DNA from: Streptococcus parasanguinis
GTDB taxonomy: Bacteria; Bacillota; Bacilli; Lactobacillales; Streptococcaceae
Direction of reading: 5' to 3'
Assembly: GCF_019929185.1 (NCBI RefSeq)
Contig: NZ_JAHZPC010000010.1
Coordinates: forward strand, 1-64,000
Length of the DNA stretch: 64,000 nt
In this document: positions 61,680 to 64,000 of the stretch, in pieces
How the letters are laid out: every line of letters begins with the position of its first letter
Numbering within the stretch: the first letter of the stretch is position 1
Notes under the pieces: generated by a model
Databases searched by the model: none
Seen by the model: the letters and a program-made list of their open reading frames with translations, nothing else
What the model was told of the DNA's origin: nothing
Translations under genes and position numbers: made by a program

Positions 61680-63875
61680 TTATAATTCTACTGTTGCAAC
61701 TGGCGCATTTGCTGCCAATTTACCAGTATGTTCGACCTTAACGGATTTAATCGCATCTGCATTTGTGAAGACAACAATTGTTGAAGTTTCACGACCAGCT
61801 GCACGGATCGCATCAAGGTCTGCTTCTACCAAGAGGTCTCCAGCAGCCACTGTTTGACCTTCAGAAACTTTAACCTCAAATGGTTTTCCTTCAAGACTAA
61901 CAGTATCTAGACCGATGTGAACCAAGACTTCCAAACCATTATCTGTTACCAAACCAAGGGCATGTTTGGTTGGGAAGACACTAGTAACTTTACCAGCAAC
62001 TGGTGAAACGATGTGGCCATTTTCAGGCTCAACTGCAAATCCGTCTCCCATCATTTTTTGTGAGAATACAGGATCTTTCACATCTTCGATGTTGATCACT
62101 TCACCATCTGCAACAGAGTGAACTTCATCAGTTACCCCTTTAAAGGTTGCTTCAGCCTTTTGAACTGCTGTCATTTGGCTAGGAAGTGTTTCAGGAATGA
62201 CTTCACCTGAATCAAGAACGTCTTGGATATCAGATTTCAATACGTCAGCTTTAGGTCCGTAGATCGCTTGGACCCCTTGTCCTTTCATGACAAGACCCAT
62301 AGCGCCTTCAGCTTTCCATTGTTCTTCTGTTCCGACTTTTTCAGCGTCCTTAACGGTTACACGAAGACGAGTCATACATGCGTCAACGTCGACGATGTTA
62401 GCACGTCCACCAAGAAGGTTGATAATGTTAATGACTTGTGAGCTTGCTGAGCTTGTAGCAGCACCTGCTGCTGCACCATCTCCTGAAGGGGCATCATCAT
62501 TTTGTTCATAGTTACCGTTACGTCCTGGAGTCGCATAATTGAATTTCTTAATCATGAAGTTGGCAATGAAGTACATGATAAATCCAAAGAGGACTGTTAC
62601 CCATACAAAGTTAAAGATATCTAATGCCAAACCAGCGTTGATGGCCATTGGGGTACGTGTCAAGAATTCGATTGAACCGAATGAGTGAACTCGAAGGTTA
62701 ACCAAGTCAGCCATTGCAAAGGCAGCCCCTTGAACAAGAGCATAGATGATGTACAATGGTGTAGCAATAAACATGAACATGTATTCAATTGGTTCTGTTA
62801 CACCTGTCAAGAATGTTGCAAGGGCAGTTGCAAAAAGCATCCCTTTGTATTTTTCTTTTTTATCTGGATCCACATTGCGGTAGATAGCAACCACAATCCC
62901 CATCAAAATACCAAATGATCCGATCATTTGACCAACTTTGAAACGAGCTGGTGTGTAAGCATGAAGCAAGTGTTGGTATTGGCTAGGATCAGCTTTCTTC
63001 AAGTTAACAAGGTCTGTTACCCAAGCCAACCAAAGTGGATCTTGTCCAAATACAGTTGTTCCTTTGGCAGCACCTGTAAGAACTTGGTAGCTACCACCCA
63101 ATTGAGTATAGTTGATTGGAATGGTCAACATGTGGTGAAGACCAAATGGCAAGAGAAGACGTTCCAAGGTACCAAACAAGAATGGTGCCAATACTGGAGC
63201 TGTTGATTGTGAGTTGGCGATCCAAACACCAAATCCATTAATTCCTGATTGAACTACTGGCCACAAGGCTGACAGAACCAAGGCTGTTAGAGCTGAACGA
63301 ACGATAACAACGAATGGTACAAAGCGTTTCCCGTTGAAGAAAGAAAGGGCTTCTGGGAGTTTACGGTAGTTGTAGTATTTATTGAAGGCAGTTGCTCCAA
63401 CGAAACCTGAGATAATCCCTACAAATACCCCCATATTAAGAGCTGGAGCTTCAAGAACACTGATAAAGTAGTCCGCAACTTTAATTGATCCACCGAAGAT
63501 TGTGTGAACCGTAGCAGCCTTATCAGCTAACATTGCAGATGTCACTCCGAAAACTGCACCGGTAATACGGTTAATCAAGATGAAAGAGAGACCAGCTGCA
63601 AAGGCACCCCCTGCACGTTCTTTGGCCCAGCTACCACCGATAGCAAGGGCAAAGAGGATGTGAAGGTTTCCGATAACCCCCCAACCGATTTGTTCGAGAA
63701 TTCCACCTGTAATAACAAGTGGAGATAAATTCGGGTTGATCATAGGGATAGATTTCCCGATTGAAATCATCAACCCAGCCGCTGGCATGACAGCGATAAC
63801 GACCATCAAGGCCTTACCGAACTTCTGCCAGAATTCAAAGCTAAATAAACTTTTGAATGATCCTTTGTTCATCAT
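61680..63875 (-). CDS. ptsG: PTS glucose-family EIICBA component (PtsG)
   Basis: 731 residues in the order IIC-IIB-IIA. IIC spans about 10 membrane segments (1-445); IIB has the phosphocysteine Cys500 in VDACMTRLRV; IIA has His638 (PTKHALGL) and the phosphohistidine His653 (VHIGLDTV). It imports and phosphorylates glucose or a related sugar using HPr. The promoter has a cre-like site for CcpA. Confidence 0.92.
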   Translation of the reverse strand: MMNKGSFKSLFSFEFWQKFGKALMVVIAVMPAAGLMISIGKSIPMINPNLSPLVITGGILEQIGWGVIGNLHILFALAIGGSWAKERAGGAFAAGLSFILINRITGAVFGVTSAMLADKAATVHTIFGGSIKVADYFISVLEAPALNMGVFVGIISGFVGATAFNKYYNYRKLPEALSFFNGKRFVPFVVIVRSALTALVLSALWPVVQSGINGFGVWIANSQSTAPVLAPFLFGTLERLLLPFGLHHMLTIPINYTQLGGSYQVLTGAAKGTTVFGQDPLWLAWVTDLVNLKKADPSQYQHLLHAYTPARFKVGQMIGSFGILMGIVVAIYRNVDPDKKEKYKGMLFATALATFLTGVTEPIEYMFMFIATPLYIIYALVQGAAFAMADLVNLRVHSFGSIEFLTRTPMAINAGLALDIFNFVWVTVLFGFIMYFIANFMIKKFNYATPGRNGNYEQNDDAPSGDGAAAGAATSSASSQVINIINLLGGRANIVDVDACMTRLRVTVKDAEKVGTEEQWKAEGAMGLVMKGQGVQAIYGPKADVLKSDIQDVLDSGEVIPETLPSQMTAVQKAEATFKGVTDEVHSVADGEVINIEDVKDPVFSQKMMGDGFAVEPENGHIVSPVAGKVTSVFPTKHALGLVTDNGLEVLVHIGLDTVSLEGKPFEVKVSEGQTVAAGDLLVEADLDAIRAAGRETSTIVVFTNADAIKSVKVEHTGKLAANAPVATVEL

Positions 63876-63909
63876 TCAACCTCCTTATATTGTTTAAGGC
63901 TTTGTTTTA

Positions 63910-63965
63910 AGAAAACGTTTGCGCTTAATTTGTTTCTAGTATACCATATTTTAAAAATTTGTAAA
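63910..63965 (-). promoter_or_regulatory. ptsG promoter and cre-like site
   Basis: A -35 TTTACA (63960-63965) and a -10 TATACT (63938-63943) have a 16-bp spacer. The cre-like AGAAAACGTTTGCG (63910-63923) starts some 15 bp downstream of the -10, a roadblock position for CcpA. Confidence 0.65.
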
Positions 63966-64000
63966 GCCTTACATTCATTTTTTTCTCCAAATTTTATCTT

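Noticed and set aside
1-64000. CRISPR arrays, tRNA or rRNA genes, prophage or complete IS elements
   Set aside because: No regularly spaced repeats, no cloverleaf with tRNA consensus (the cloverleaf-like repeat lacks it), and no transposase or phage genes were seen.

Overview
The window is 64 kb of a low-GC Gram-positive chromosome that reads as a Streptococcus of the mitis/sanguinis type. The reasons are gene content and order: murE with an L-lysine-type DDPN motif, the murI-rdgB-metallophosphatase-CBS-xerD-like-scpA-scpB-rluB-yidD run, greA-mltG-GNAT-GNAT-murC-SNF2, nrdR-dnaB-dnaI, an MgaSpn-like regulator, and a wall-anchored nuclease like that of S. sanguinis. Species is not decided here. 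No rRNA, tRNA, phage, complete insertion sequence or CRISPR array was seen. Almost all of it is core genome; the unusual material lies in the intergenic regions and leaders.

Layout. 0-7 kb: clpP (CtsR operator), upp, an mgtA-type P-type ATPase behind an M-box riboswitch, then metB-patB with a MetR box. 7-17 kb: lipid II flippase and murE back to back, DUF1803 and papain-like genes, ppaC, pflA, the wall-anchored nuclease, and a deletion scar joining the remains of treC and treR. 17-31 kb: an amino-acid-type ABC transporter (trpXYZ-like) with a long leader, a CBS-domain membrane protein, the Mga-like regulator, an AI-2E-type exporter, an ABC ATPase, a CPA1 antiporter operon with ytqB/ytqA-like genes, and PAP2. 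31-36 kb: ribU under an FMN riboswitch, trmL with a two-hairpin leader, and trkA-trkH. 36-46 kb: the scp/xerD-like/murI operon, lysA, a BI-1 protein, an HD protein, a TrmH-family methylase, acyP and yidC. 46-64 kb: greA, mltG, acetyltransferases, murC, SNF2, der, nitroreductase, dnaI, dnaB, nrdR, an EEP hydrolase and ptsG.

The best candidates for undescribed biology are four. (1) A 29-codon ORF lies between the M-box terminator and mgtA. It begins with an acidic/proline-rich stretch (DDHPEP), and its 3' half forms a hairpin that excludes a second hairpin covering the mgtA ribosome binding site; this looks like a second, translational Mg sensor downstream of the riboswitch. (2) A 17-residue leader peptide ending FYFSYFR lies upstream of the trpXYZ-like transporter, with complementary segments that spell out a terminator/antiterminator switch, so it looks like a Phe/Tyr attenuator. 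(3) A two-copy palindromic element of about 245-282 bp folds into a four-way junction. Both copies sit inside a transcription terminator that is duplicated on either side (24-bp imperfect and 32-bp perfect direct repeats). (4) A 175-bp element with imperfect terminal inverted repeats and three hairpins occurs three times, each time just 3' of a gene. At least two, probably three, genes (murE, ytqA-like, trmH-like) also have a -10 box 6-7 nt before the start codon, which predicts leaderless mRNAs.
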